Shown one piece after another: positions 44,976-53,279 of a DNA stretch of 64,000 nt. The DNA comes from Cryobacterium lactosi. GTDB lineage: Bacteria; Actinomycetota; Actinomycetes; Actinomycetales; Microbacteriaceae. The first letter of the stretch is position 1, and each line of letters opens with the position of its first letter. A program made the position numbers and the translations under genes. The notes under the pieces were generated by a model, which had not been told where the DNA came from, did not search any database, and saw only the letters and a program-made list of their open reading frames with translations. The stretch is from assembly GCF_004403945.1 (NCBI RefSeq), contig NZ_SOHM01000008.1, positions 1-64,000 on the forward strand. The letters are read 5' to 3'.

Positions 44976-45626
44976 TCACGCAGGGATGGTACTCACACCG
45001 ACGTGCTGGGTGAGGAATTCACGCACGTCACCGAGCTCGGCATCGTTGATCCCGTGCGCGAGGCCCGGGTAGACCCGTTCCACGAGAGTGGCGTGCTGCG
45101 GCAGGTAGGCACTGGTGCGGGTGATCGCGGGCTCGCCGATCACCTTGTCCAGGGCGCCGCGACCCCAGAAGACGGGCGGGCGGCTGCCTGCGAGGGCCTC
45201 GTCGCCGGGCTGCGCCGCGCCCAGCACGAAGCCGCCGAGCACGACGGGGGCCAGCACCCGATCAGGCCGGGTGCGCAGCAGCTGGCTGACCATCAGGCCG
45301 CCCTGTGAAAAGCCGATCGGCACAACGAGGGTGCCGGCGGCCAGGTGCGTGTCGATCCAGGCCCAGATCGTCTCGGTGGCCGCGGCGACCGGTTCGACTC
45401 CGGGGTTTCCGGGGGTGGTGATCGGGAACCACGCCGCGCCGCCGTTGCCAAGCTCGACCGGTGCGCGCAGGGATGCCCACGGCAACGTGAGGCCCAGCGC
45501 CGGCATGAGGCCGGTCAGGTCGTGCTCGTTGGAGCCGTACCCGTGCAAGAGGATGACCACGGCGGGTGCCGCGGTGGTGCCGGCCGGCCAGTCACGGGAG
45601 CGCACGTCCCGCAGCGGCTGGCTCAT
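44976..45626 (-). CDS. phospholipase/carboxylesterase-type alpha/beta hydrolase
   Basis: A 216-residue esterase of the Abhydrolase_2 family. The nucleophile elbow is GFSQGGLMVS, the oxyanion region is LLHGYGSNEHDLTGLMPALG, and the His is near GLAHGIND. The start at 45626 overlaps the dioxygenase stop (ATGA). This dioxygenase plus hydrolase pairing is known from the Bacillus mhqO/mhqD quinone-resistance genes, so a role in handling quinone or catechol stress is inferred. Confidence 0.88.
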   Translation of the reverse strand: MSQPLRDVRSRDWPAGTTAAPAVVILLHGYGSNEHDLTGLMPALGLTLPWASLRAPVELGNGGAAWFPITTPGNPGVEPVAAATETIWAWIDTHLAAGTLVVPIGFSQGGLMVSQLLRTRPDRVLAPVVLGGFVLGAAQPGDEALAGSRPPVFWGRGALDKVIGEPAITRTSAYLPQHATLVERVYPGLAHGINDAELGDVREFLTQHVGVSTIPA

Positions 45627-46537
45627 CGGGCGATCAGTTCGTCGGTGGAGAGGTCGGGCAGCGAGACGGTGACCTGGGTGCCCCATGGGTCGGTGACCGA
45701 GACCGAGCGCCCGTCTCCGGCGAACGGAATCGACCGGGCCGTCAGGCGCGCGGTGAGGGCCTGCAGGTCTGCGGCCGCGGGCACCGTGACGGCTACATCG
45801 CCGAGCCCGAGGCTTGCCGCGCGGGGGCCGGAGCCACGGCTGTTCCAGGTGTTCATGGCGATGTGGTGGTGGTAGCCGCCGGCCGAGGCGAAGAGCGCGC
45901 CCGGGTAGTTGCCCTGGGTCGCCTCGAATCCGAGCGCGTCGACGTAGAAGGCGCGAGCGGTCGGGATGTCACCGACCTGCAGGTGCACATGACCGACCGC
46001 GCCGGGCAAGGCGGGGCCGGCATCCAGGATCATCTGGTCGAGGTGGCTCTGCAGGTAGGCGTTGGGGTCGAGGTACTCTGTGGCCATCCGGATCTGCTCA
46101 CCGTCGTGGATCCAGGTGCTGCGGTCACGGTCGGTGTACAGCTCGACACCGTTGCCCTCCGGGTCGGTGAAGTAGAACGCCTCGCTCACCAAGTGGTCGC
46201 TGGAGCCGATGAAGCGGCTGCGCGGGTCCTGCGCGGCGCGGTAGACCGTGGCCGCGAGGCTGCCGGGGGTCTCGAAGAGGAACGCGGTGTGGAACAGGCC
46301 GGCCTGACGCGGGTCGACGCCGGGCAGGTCGGGGGTGTGGATCAGCCGGACGAGCGGCGTCGTGCCGCGGCCGAGCACGCGGTGCACTTCGCGGGCACGG
46401 CTCTGCTCCTCGAGGGGCTCCATCGCGAACGCGCCGGAGTAGTAGTCCGACATGGTCTCGAGGTCGCCGACCCGCAGGGTCACGGCGCCCATCGACGTGT
46501 CGGCATTGAGGATCTGCTCGGCGGATGTGTCGCTCAT
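45623..46537 (-). CDS. VOC-family ring-cleaving dioxygenase (catechol-2,3-dioxygenase/MhqO type)
   Basis: A 304-residue protein with two tandem vicinal-oxygen-chelate modules. Metal ligands expected in this fold appear in VHLQVGDIPTARAFYVDALG, YHHHIAMNTW and the Glu in the FTDPEGNGVELY segment. It would cleave a catechol or hydroquinone ring with O2 and Fe(II). Ribosome site gggaggca before the ATG. The first gene of a two-gene operon with the esterase; a palindromic operator lies 29 bases before it. Confidence 0.9.
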   Translation of the reverse strand: MSDTSAEQILNADTSMGAVTLRVGDLETMSDYYSGAFAMEPLEEQSRAREVHRVLGRGTTPLVRLIHTPDLPGVDPRQAGLFHTAFLFETPGSLAATVYRAAQDPRSRFIGSSDHLVSEAFYFTDPEGNGVELYTDRDRSTWIHDGEQIRMATEYLDPNAYLQSHLDQMILDAGPALPGAVGHVHLQVGDIPTARAFYVDALGFEATQGNYPGALFASAGGYHHHIAMNTWNSRGSGPRAASLGLGDVAVTVPAAADLQALTARLTARSIPFAGDGRSVSVTDPWGTQVTVSLPDLSTDELIAR

Positions 46538-46566
46538 GACTGCCTCCCGGTAGTGCGATTAATTGC

Positions 46567-46578
46567 TTGTAGCTACAA
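46567..46578 (-). promoter_or_regulatory. candidate MarR-type operator
   Basis: TTGTAGCTACAA is a perfect 12-bp palindrome upstream of the dioxygenase-esterase operon. Palindromes with TTG...CAA arms of this kind are typical of MarR/quinone-sensing repressors. No MarR gene is in the window. Confidence 0.5.
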
Positions 46579-46649
46579 CCTTACAGCATGTGCACGCGCC
46601 TCGGTCCCTGCCGGTCGCGGAATAGCCCGAGTGCCCAGGTCGTTTACCT

Positions 46650-46661
46650 ATGCGTACGCAT
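46650..46661 (+). promoter_or_regulatory. palindrome before the SDR gene
   Basis: atgcgtacgcat is a perfect 12-bp palindrome 36 bases before the SDR start. Candidate operator for an unidentified repressor. Confidence 0.4.
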
Positions 46662-46696
46662 GAATTTCAAAGCAGAACAGTAAGGAAGTGCTCCTC

Positions 46697-47449
46697 ATGA
46701 CCAGGTTCAACAACAAGGTAGCGATCGTCACCGGCGGCGGAAGCGGCATCGGCGCGGAGATCTCCCGTGAGCTCGCCGCCGAGGGCGCCTCCGTGGTGGT
46801 CACCGACATCAAGATCGAGGCCGCCCAGAGCGTTGTCGATGAGATCGTCGCCGCCGGCGGCCACGCCGCCGCCTTCAGCCAGAACACCGCCAAGTGGGAG
46901 GACTCCGAAGCGGTCGTGGCCTTCGCCCAGAAGACCTTCGGCGCCCTGCACCTGGCCGTGAACAACGCCGGCATCGGTGCCGCGCCCCAGAAGATCGGCG
47001 ACTACGACATCGCCGCATGGGACCGCGTTCGCGCCGTGGACCTGGACGGGGTCTTCTACGGCCTGAAGTTCCAGCTGCCCGCCATCGTCGCCGCCGGTGG
47101 CGGCGCCGTGGTCAACATGGCCAGCGTGCTCGGCTCGGTCGGCATCGCTGAGAACGCCGCGTACGTCACCAGCAAGCACGCCCTGATCGGCCTCACCAAG
47201 GTCGCCGCCCTCGAATACACGGCGGATGGCGTGCGCACGAACGCCGTCGGACCCGGCTTCATCGACACCCCGCTGGTGCGCTCGAGCCTCTCCCCCGAGG
47301 CGCTGACCGCGCTCGAGAGCCAGCACGCGTCCCGCCGCCTCGGCACCGACAAGGAGGTCGCCGCGCTCACCCTGTTCCTGCTCAGCGACGCGGCCTCCTT
47401 CATCTCGGGCAGCTACCACCTCGTCGACGGCGGTTACTCCGCCCAGTAG
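46697..47449 (+). CDS. short-chain dehydrogenase/reductase (glucose-1-dehydrogenase-like)
   Basis: A 250-residue classical SDR. NAD(P) motif TGGGSGIG at 12-19 with Asp after the second strand (VTDIKIEA), pointing to NAD. Active-site Ser in NMASVLGS and Tyr-x3-Lys in YVTSKHALIG. NNAG is present. The start ATG follows taaggaag. Substrate unknown. It is divergent from the dioxygenase operon and convergent with MaoC. Confidence 0.9.
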   Translation: MTRFNNKVAIVTGGGSGIGAEISRELAAEGASVVVTDIKIEAAQSVVDEIVAAGGHAAAFSQNTAKWEDSEAVVAFAQKTFGALHLAVNNAGIGAAPQKIGDYDIAAWDRVRAVDLDGVFYGLKFQLPAIVAAGGGAVVNMASVLGSVGIAENAAYVTSKHALIGLTKVAALEYTADGVRTNAVGPGFIDTPLVRSSLSPEALTALESQHASRRLGTDKEVAALTLFLLSDAASFISGSYHLVDGGYSAQ

Positions 47450-47450
47450 T

Positions 47451-47561
47451 CGGCTCCATATCGCGGTGCGCCCGCACGATCTCGTCGAGGCGATAGACCC
47501 GACCTGACGGCGCCCGGGCGCGGCCGGCCGCGACGGCGTCGGCTTCCAACCGGGCGTTCAG
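47451..47561 (-). pseudogene. C-terminal stub of an MDR-type dehydrogenase/quinone reductase
   Basis: Between the SDR and MaoC genes the minus strand reads LNARLEADAVAAGRA, then SGRVYRLDEIVRAHRDMEP. This is the typical end of a medium-chain dehydrogenase or NADPH:quinone reductase. The rest of the gene is missing and the frame has no start. It overlaps the MaoC stop at its upstream end and loses similarity towards the SDR stop. I treat it as a relic of a deletion. Confidence 0.6.
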
Positions 47562-48034
47562 TCCGTTCCGCGGCGCAGAATCAGGTTCATCATCACCTGG
47601 GACATCACGAGCTCACCGGCCTGATTGCTCAGCTCGATCTGGGTGCGCACGAGGCCCCGGTCCGGCTTAGACCCTGAGACGCGAGCGGACAGCACGGTGA
47701 ACCGGGCCGAGAGGACGTCGCCGGGGCGCACCGGACGGTGCCAGCGGAGTTCGTCCACGCCCGGAGAGCCCAGGCTGGTGCGCTCGTTGAGGTAGTTGTC
47801 CACCATGATCCGCATCATCAGGGCCGTGGTGTGCCAACCGCTGGCGATGAGACCGCCGAACGGTCCGGCGAGCGCGGCGACCGGATCCATGTGCATCAGG
47901 TGGGGGTCGAACGTGGCGGCGAAGGCCACGATGCTCTCGCTGCTGATCCGCATCGCGCCGCACTCCACCACGACACCGGGTCGGTAGTCCTCGAAATAGC
48001 GGTCGATCAGGGGCACGGCCAAGAAATCATCCAT
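47558..48034 (-). CDS. MaoC-like (hotdog) dehydratase-family protein
   Basis: A 158-residue hotdog-fold protein. The start ATG at 48034 (MDDFLAVPLIDRYFEDY) is preferred to the ATG at 48172, which would run through the transporter promoter region. The hydratase site Asp/His appears in FAATFDPHLMHMDP, followed by FGGLIASGWHTTALMMRIMV. It is usually an enoyl-CoA hydratase or acyl-dehydratase; the substrate is unknown. Weak ribosome site. Confidence 0.88.
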   Translation of the reverse strand: MDDFLAVPLIDRYFEDYRPGVVVECGAMRISSESIVAFAATFDPHLMHMDPVAALAGPFGGLIASGWHTTALMMRIMVDNYLNERTSLGSPGVDELRWHRPVRPGDVLSARFTVLSARVSGSKPDRGLVRTQIELSNQAGELVMSQVMMNLILRRGTD

Positions 48035-48159
48035 AGGAGTACCACTGTAGGCACCGGACCGGGTCTGGATGCTCACGGCGTTTCTGGCGATTGTTCCGCC
48101 CGGCGGACCTTCGTTCCGAAAAATGCGTCCTGGAGTCACTTTTAGTGCTAGCGTCACTA

Positions 48160-48171
48160 TGAAACGATTCA
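48160..48171 (+). promoter_or_regulatory. LacI-type operator before the uronate-locus transporter
   Basis: TGAAACGATTCA is a near-perfect 12-bp palindrome of the LacI/CcpA operator form (centre CG), about 92 bases before the MHS transporter start and just downstream of a -10-like cactat. A LacI-family regulator outside the window is the likely binder. I find no equally good copy before the leftward genes. Confidence 0.55.
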
Positions 48172-48262
48172 AAAGGGAATTGTTTAGCAGTTTCGATCAC
48201 GACCGTACGTCCCCACGGGACAGGTTCGGTCCCTCGCCATTGGCGCCGAAGGAGATCTGTAC

Positions 48263-49621
48263 ATGAGCACGACAACAGCCGGGGAAGTCCGTCCCGAAGC
48301 CAGCATCGGGAAGCGCGACCCGAAGAAGGCCGCGATGAGCGGGTGGATCGGCAGCGCACTCGAGTACTACGATTTCGCGCTGTACTCGCAGGCCGCTGCC
48401 CTGGTCTTCCCCACTGTCTTCTTCCCGTCGGGAAACGCGACAGTCGCCATCATCGCCTCCCTCGCGACGTACGCGGTGGGCTACGTCTCCCGCCCGATCG
48501 GGGCCATCGTCCTCGGCGCGTGGGGAGACCGGCACGGCCGCAAGAACGTGCTCACCTTCGCGATGTTACTGATGGGCTGCGCGACCTTCCTCGTCGGGCT
48601 GCTGCCCACGTTCGGCCAGATCGGTATTCTCGCGCCCATCCTGCTGGTGGCGCTCCGCCTCATCCAGGGCTTTGCGGTCGCCGGCGAGCTCGGTGGCGCC
48701 AGCGCCATGATCGTCGAGCACTCGCCGGACTCCCGACGCGGTTTCTTCGCCAGCTTCAGCCTGCAGGGCACCCAGTTCGGCTCCATCCTGGCCACCGGCC
48801 TGATGCTCCCCCTCGCCGCGATCCTCAGCGACGAGCAGTTCCAGACCTGGGGCTGGCGCATCCCGTTCCTGCTCAGTGCCCTCGTCATCCTGGCCGGCTG
48901 GATCATCCGCCGCCGGGTGCAGGAGCCCCCGGTCTTCCTCGCCCAGTCCGACGCCGCCATGGCCAAGCGCCGGCTCCCCATCGTCGAGCTCGTGCAGACC
49001 CACCTCTGGGTCCTGATCCGCTGCATCCTGATGACCCTGACCAACGTCATCGGCATGGCGACCCTCGTCTTCGGCGTGGCCTTCGCCACCCAGGAGGGTT
49101 ATGGCAACGGCTTCACCACGAGCGAGTTCCTCTGGGTCACCCTGGTGGCCAACGTCGTCGCAATCGTCACCATCCCGATCTTCGGCGCCCTGTCCGACAA
49201 GATCGGCCGGCGCACGCTGATGCTGATCGGCGGGATCGGCGGTGGCCTCCTCGCGGGGGTCTACCTCTGGGCGATCGAACAGGGCAGCCTGGCGCTGGTC
49301 TTCGTGTGCGTCATCGTCATCCAGGGCGTCTTCTTCCAGATGTGGAACGCGACGTTCGCGACCTTCTACCAGGAGCAGTTCCCGATGCGCATCCGGGTCA
49401 CCGGCTTCGCGGTCGCCCAGAACGTCGGCCTGATGATCGCTGCCTTCTTCCCGAGCATCTTCACCGCGATCGCGCCTCCAGGAACGACGAACATCCCGCT
49501 GGTGATCGGATCGTTGGCGTTCGGCATCTGCCTCGTTGCTGCCGTCGCCGCGTTCCTGTCCGATGAGACCAAGGGCACCTCGCTCGAAGACCTGGAAACC
49601 AAGTCGATCAAGCTCCCCTGA
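48263..49621 (+). CDS. MFS transporter, metabolite:H+ symporter (MHS) family
   Basis: A 452-residue 12-helix secondary transporter. The MHS start motif WIGSALEYYDFALYSQAAAL and the MFS loop GDRHGRKNVL are present. The family takes up organic or sugar acids (citrate, 2-oxoglutarate, shikimate and others). Its position at the head of an unsaturated-uronate gene cluster suggests uptake of a uronic or keto-deoxy sugar acid; this is inference. A LacI-type operator lies in its promoter. GH105 follows after 40 bases. Confidence 0.9.
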   Translation: MSTTTAGEVRPEASIGKRDPKKAAMSGWIGSALEYYDFALYSQAAALVFPTVFFPSGNATVAIIASLATYAVGYVSRPIGAIVLGAWGDRHGRKNVLTFAMLLMGCATFLVGLLPTFGQIGILAPILLVALRLIQGFAVAGELGGASAMIVEHSPDSRRGFFASFSLQGTQFGSILATGLMLPLAAILSDEQFQTWGWRIPFLLSALVILAGWIIRRRVQEPPVFLAQSDAAMAKRRLPIVELVQTHLWVLIRCILMTLTNVIGMATLVFGVAFATQEGYGNGFTTSEFLWVTLVANVVAIVTIPIFGALSDKIGRRTLMLIGGIGGGLLAGVYLWAIEQGSLALVFVCVIVIQGVFFQMWNATFATFYQEQFPMRIRVTGFAVAQNVGLMIAAFFPSIFTAIAPPGTTNIPLVIGSLAFGICLVAAVAAFLSDETKGTSLEDLETKSIKLP

Positions 49622-49661
49622 CCATCAGCGCCGATCCAACTGCACCACGAACGGATACCCC

Positions 49662-50813
49662 ATGACGATCGCTCCCCAGAAGACCTGGCCGGTGAAGCAC
49701 AGTGCGCTACTGCGGGCACCCCAGCGGCTCATCTCCCGCGAGGGTATCGATGACCTGGTTCACCGATTGTGCGACAACCTGGTCAACATCAGCGACGAGA
49801 CCGGGGAGTTCCTGCTCCGTCTGGACGACGGCAGGGTCATCGACACCAAGGGCTGGGCGGGGTGGGAGTGGACCCATGGGATCGGCCTGTACGGCATCTG
49901 GCAGTACTACAACCAGACCGGCGAGCCGGGGATGCTGGACATCGTCGACTCCTGGTTCGGCGCGCGGCTGGCCGAGGGCACCACCAAGAACGTCAACACC
50001 ATGTCGCCGCTGCTGACCCTCGCCTACCGGTACGAGGAGACGGGCGACCGCACCCTCCTGCCGTGGCTGGATTCCTGGGCAGAGTGGGCGATGCGGTCGA
50101 TGCCGCGCACCCCGCACGGCGGCATGCAGCACATCACCCTGGCCGAGGAGAACCACCACCAGCTCTGGGACGACACCCTGATGATGACCGTCCTGCCGCT
50201 GGCCAAGATCGGCATGCTGCTGGGCCGGCCGCAGTACGTCCAGGAGGCGACATTCCAGTTCCTCACCCACGTCGCCTACCTCATGGACCGCGACACCGGA
50301 CTCTGGTTCCACGGCTGGTCGTTCGACGGCGAGCAGAACTTCGCCCGGGCGCGCTGGGCGCGGGGCAACTCGTGGCTGACCATGGTGATCCCCGACTTCA
50401 TCGAGCTGCTTGACCTGCCCGAGTCCGACCCGGTGCGCCGGTTCCTGACCGAGGTCCTGCGGGCCCAGGTCGCCGCCCTTGCCAGGCTGCAGGACGACTC
50501 CGGGTTGTGGCACACGCTGTTGGACGACCCGTCGTCCTACCTCGAAGCGTCGGCCACGGCGGGATTCGCCTACGGGATCCTCAAGGCGGTGCGCAAGGGC
50601 TACCTCGACGCCGGGTACGCCGCCACGGCCGAGAAAGCTGTGCGGGCGATCATCGCCAACGTCTCCGCTGATGGCGAGCTGCTGCAGGTCTCGTTTGGCA
50701 CCGGCATGGGGTCGAGCCTCGACTTCTACCGGGAGATCCCCTGCACCTCGATGCCGTACGGGCAGGCGATGGCCATCCTGTGCCTTGCCGAGTACCGGCG
50801 CACCTATTACTGA
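49662..50813 (+). CDS. GH105-type unsaturated (rhamnogalact)uronyl hydrolase
   Basis: Hydrates and cleaves the terminal 4,5-unsaturated uronic acid left by polysaccharide lyases, releasing 5-keto-4-deoxyuronate. It has 383 residues, no signal peptide (cytosolic), with the (alpha/alpha)6 fold indicated by WEWTHGIGLYGIWQYYNQTG and ARARWARGNSWLTMVIPDF. The family's catalytic Asp lies in HHQLWDDTLMM (about 166-176). GH105 (YteR/YesR) acts on galacturonyl-rhamnose, so pectin is one possible source. Confidence 0.92.
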   Translation: MTIAPQKTWPVKHSALLRAPQRLISREGIDDLVHRLCDNLVNISDETGEFLLRLDDGRVIDTKGWAGWEWTHGIGLYGIWQYYNQTGEPGMLDIVDSWFGARLAEGTTKNVNTMSPLLTLAYRYEETGDRTLLPWLDSWAEWAMRSMPRTPHGGMQHITLAEENHHQLWDDTLMMTVLPLAKIGMLLGRPQYVQEATFQFLTHVAYLMDRDTGLWFHGWSFDGEQNFARARWARGNSWLTMVIPDFIELLDLPESDPVRRFLTEVLRAQVAALARLQDDSGLWHTLLDDPSSYLEASATAGFAYGILKAVRKGYLDAGYAATAEKAVRAIIANVSADGELLQVSFGTGMGSSLDFYREIPCTSMPYGQAMAILCLAEYRRTYY

Positions 50814-50835
50814 TGACACCACCGAAGGAACACCA

Positions 50836-51723
50836 ATGAGACTCGTCAGCATCGACATCGACGGCATCGAACGACCCGGCGCCGTGCTGCACGGACCGGA
50901 CGGCGTCGACCGCGTTCTGGATCTGGGGGCCGGCACTCCAAGCGCGACGCTGGTGCAGCTCCTCGCCGACGATGCCGCCCTCGCCACCGCCAGGGCCGCG
51001 ATCGACCGGGCCGACCCGGTCACGCTGCCCCGACTGGCCGACCTGCGGCTCGCGCCACCGGTGAGGCCGCTCACCATCCTGTGCCTGGGCTACAACTACG
51101 GCGGACACATCGAGGGTCACACCGAAGGCCTCGTCGAGGGAGATCAGGGTGAGGAGGCTCCGCCCTACCCGAACGTCTTCATCAAGACGGCCAACACGAT
51201 CGGCGGCCCGCACGACCCGGTCGTGATGCCGCCGGCCGCGACCGACGTGGACTACGAGGGCGAGATCGCCGTGGTGATCGGCCGCACGGCCCGCAACGTC
51301 GCCGAAGCGGATGCGCTGGCGCACGTGGCCGGTTACACCCTGTTCAACGACGTGTCAGATCGCGGCTGGCAGGACCGCTCGAGCCAGTGGGCCCTCGGCA
51401 AGAGCGTCGACGGCTTCGGCCCGCTCGGCCCCTGGATCGTGACCGCCGACGAGGTGCCGAGCCTGGCCGGCCGGCAAATGGAGGTCGAACTGAACGGCGT
51501 CGTGACGGTGCGAGCCAGCACCGACGCGATGGTCTACGGCGTCGCGTTCCTGGTTCACTACCTGTCCCAGATCATCACGCTGCAGCCCGGCGATATCATC
51601 TCGACCGGCACCCCCGCCCGGTCGGTGCAGGCGCAGTCGGCTCACCGGCCGCTCGCCGACGGGGACACGGTGACGATCCGGGTGACCGGGCTGGGCGAGC
51701 TGACCACGACGTTCGTGCGCTAG
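50836..51723 (+). CDS. fumarylacetoacetate hydrolase-family enzyme 1
   Basis: A 295-residue FAH-fold protein acting on acylpyruvate-like substrates. The metal site is in VDYEGEIAVVIGRTARNV with the family's preceding FIKTANTIGG segment, and FNDVSDRGWQDRSSQWALGK is conserved. The start ATG follows accgaaggaaca. Similar enzymes hydrolyse 2,4-diketo-3-deoxy sugar acids in non-phosphorylating deoxy-sugar pathways, but the substrate here is unknown. A second, clearly homologous copy lies in the same locus at 54899. Confidence 0.9.
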   Translation: MRLVSIDIDGIERPGAVLHGPDGVDRVLDLGAGTPSATLVQLLADDAALATARAAIDRADPVTLPRLADLRLAPPVRPLTILCLGYNYGGHIEGHTEGLVEGDQGEEAPPYPNVFIKTANTIGGPHDPVVMPPAATDVDYEGEIAVVIGRTARNVAEADALAHVAGYTLFNDVSDRGWQDRSSQWALGKSVDGFGPLGPWIVTADEVPSLAGRQMEVELNGVVTVRASTDAMVYGVAFLVHYLSQIITLQPGDIISTGTPARSVQAQSAHRPLADGDTVTIRVTGLGELTTTFVR

Positions 51724-51744
51724 CTGTCCTGGGCCACCCCGGGC

Positions 51745-52380
51745 TCAGTTCCGCCGGCTGAGCAGGTCGGCGAGCAGGTGCAACTGCTGCGGGTCTTCGA
51801 GGGCGGAGCCGACGGCAACCACGCGCACCCCGGCATCCAGGAATTGCTGGGCGTTGGTGGCGTCCATGCCGCCGGTGGCCACGAATCGCAGCTGCGGGAA
51901 CGGCCCGCGGATGTGCCGGAACCAGCCCGCGCCCAGCCACTGCGCGGGGAAGGCCTTCAGCCAGCCGAGCCCGAGTTCACTGGCGATCTGCACCTCGCTC
52001 GGTGTGGAGACGCCGGGCAGGATCGGGATGCCGTGCTCCTGGGCGGCGAGCACCACCCGGGGGTCGAGGCCGGGCGAGACGAGGTACCGGGCACCGGCGG
52101 CAACCGCGAGCGGGATCTGCCGGGGCGAGACGATGGTGCCCGCCCCCACGATCTTGCCGCGCAGCTCGGCCAGGCGCACGACTTCGCGCAGGGCCCGCAG
52201 GTCCTCGTCGGACTGCAGCGTGACCTCGACGGCGTCGATGCCGAGGTCCCAGGCGGTGGTGGCCAGCTGCACCGCCCGCTCGACGCCGGTGCCGCGGAGG
52301 ATCGCCATCAGCGGCGCTGTGGAGAAGGCCTCATCGAACCAGGCGGCCGTCGAGGCCGGCGTGGGGCTGGTGATGCTCAT
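51745..52380 (-). CDS. eda: 2-dehydro-3-deoxy-phosphogluconate (KDPG) aldolase
   Basis: Cleaves KDPG to pyruvate and glyceraldehyde-3-phosphate, the last step of the uronate route. It has 211 residues. Family motifs: the catalytic Glu in DAVEVTLQS, GAGTI, FLVSPG-like RYLVSPGLDPRV, and the Schiff-base Lys in GWLKAFPAQWLG. GGMDATNAQQFLDAG is the phosphate-binding end. ATGA overlap with kdgK. Last gene of the leftward operon. Confidence 0.95.
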   Translation of the reverse strand: MSITSPTPASTAAWFDEAFSTAPLMAILRGTGVERAVQLATTAWDLGIDAVEVTLQSDEDLRALREVVRLAELRGKIVGAGTIVSPRQIPLAVAAGARYLVSPGLDPRVVLAAQEHGIPILPGVSTPSEVQIASELGLGWLKAFPAQWLGAGWFRHIRGPFPQLRFVATGGMDATNAQQFLDAGVRVVAVGSALEDPQQLHLLADLLSRRN

Positions 52381-53279
52381 GACAGGACTCTTTCGTCGAT
52401 GGAATCTCCCGTGGTCAGGAGGGTGAGTGCTGCGCGCCGGTGCCCGGCCCGCAGTCGTTCGTCGGGCGACGCGCCCTCGAGCAGGGCGGCGAGGTAGCCG
52501 CCGGCGAAGGCGTCGCCGGCGCCGACGACATCGACCACGTCGACGACGAGGGCCGGCTCGAAGATCTCCCGGCCGTTCAGGTAGGCCGTCGCGCCCACGG
52601 CGCCGTCTTTCACCACGAGCTCGGGAATGTCCGTGAAGAGGGCGCGCACATCGCCGGCCCCTTCGGTTCCCCAGAGGCTCTCCGCCTCGTCGCGGCCGGT
52701 GAACACGAGATCTGCGCGACGGGCCAGCGCGGCGAGGGCATCCGCCGCCGTGGCGCAGTCCCAGAGAGCGACCCGGTGGTTGACGTCGAAACTGACCAGC
52801 ACACCGGCGTCGCGGGCGCGGTCGATGATGCGGGAGAGGAACCCCGCCGCCTCTGATGAGATCGCCGCCGTGATGCCGGAGACGTGCAGAATACGCACGC
52901 CGGTCAACTCGACCCGGTCGGCGTCGGCAGCCGAGAGGTGCGCCGCGGCCGAACCTGCACGGTAGTACTGCACACCCTGCCCGGGATCCTTCACGTACAG
53001 CCCGGTCGGATGCGCCGGGTCGAACAGGACCCGTGACACGTCGACACCTCGTGCGGCCAGTTGTGCGTGCACCCGGTGGCCGAGCGCGTCGTCGCCGAGC
53101 CGGCTGAACCACGCGGCCCGGTGGCCGAGCGCGGCCACGTGGGCGGCGACGTTCGACTCCGCACCGCCGGCGTCGAGCCGGAACTGCTGCGCGTCGATCA
53201 GTCGGTCGCCGGTCTGCGGCGCGACCATCGCCATCGTCTCGCCGATAGCGAGTAGCTCGGTGGGCATGCCGGCGCTCAT
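52377..53279 (-). CDS. kdgK: 2-keto-3-deoxygluconate kinase (PfkB family)
   Basis: Phosphorylates KDG to KDPG with ATP, 300 residues. The N-terminal KDG-kinase signature is ELLAIGETMAMVAPQ and the PfkB signature is VVDVVGAGDAFAGGYLA with its catalytic Asp. GGAESNVAAHVAALGHRAAW binds the sugar. It lies between eda and kduI, overlapping both by 4 bases, so its place in the pathway is clear. Confidence 0.94.
   Translation of the reverse strand: MSAGMPTELLAIGETMAMVAPQTGDRLIDAQQFRLDAGGAESNVAAHVAALGHRAAWFSRLGDDALGHRVHAQLAARGVDVSRVLFDPAHPTGLYVKDPGQGVQYYRAGSAAAHLSAADADRVELTGVRILHVSGITAAISSEAAGFLSRIIDRARDAGVLVSFDVNHRVALWDCATAADALAALARRADLVFTGRDEAESLWGTEGAGDVRALFTDIPELVVKDGAVGATAYLNGREIFEPALVVDVVDVVGAGDAFAGGYLAALLEGASPDERLRAGHRRAALTLLTTGDSIDERVLS

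Noticed and set aside
47510-47531. Overlapping palindromes gcgcccgggcgc and gcggccggccgc
   Set aside because: They lie inside the MDR gene relic and follow from its Ala/Gly/Arg codons; no separate signal needed.
48035-48172. 46-residue N-terminal extension of the MaoC-like protein
   Set aside because: It would overlap the transporter promoter and LacI-type operator, and its sequence is unlike the family, which starts close to MDDFLAVPL.
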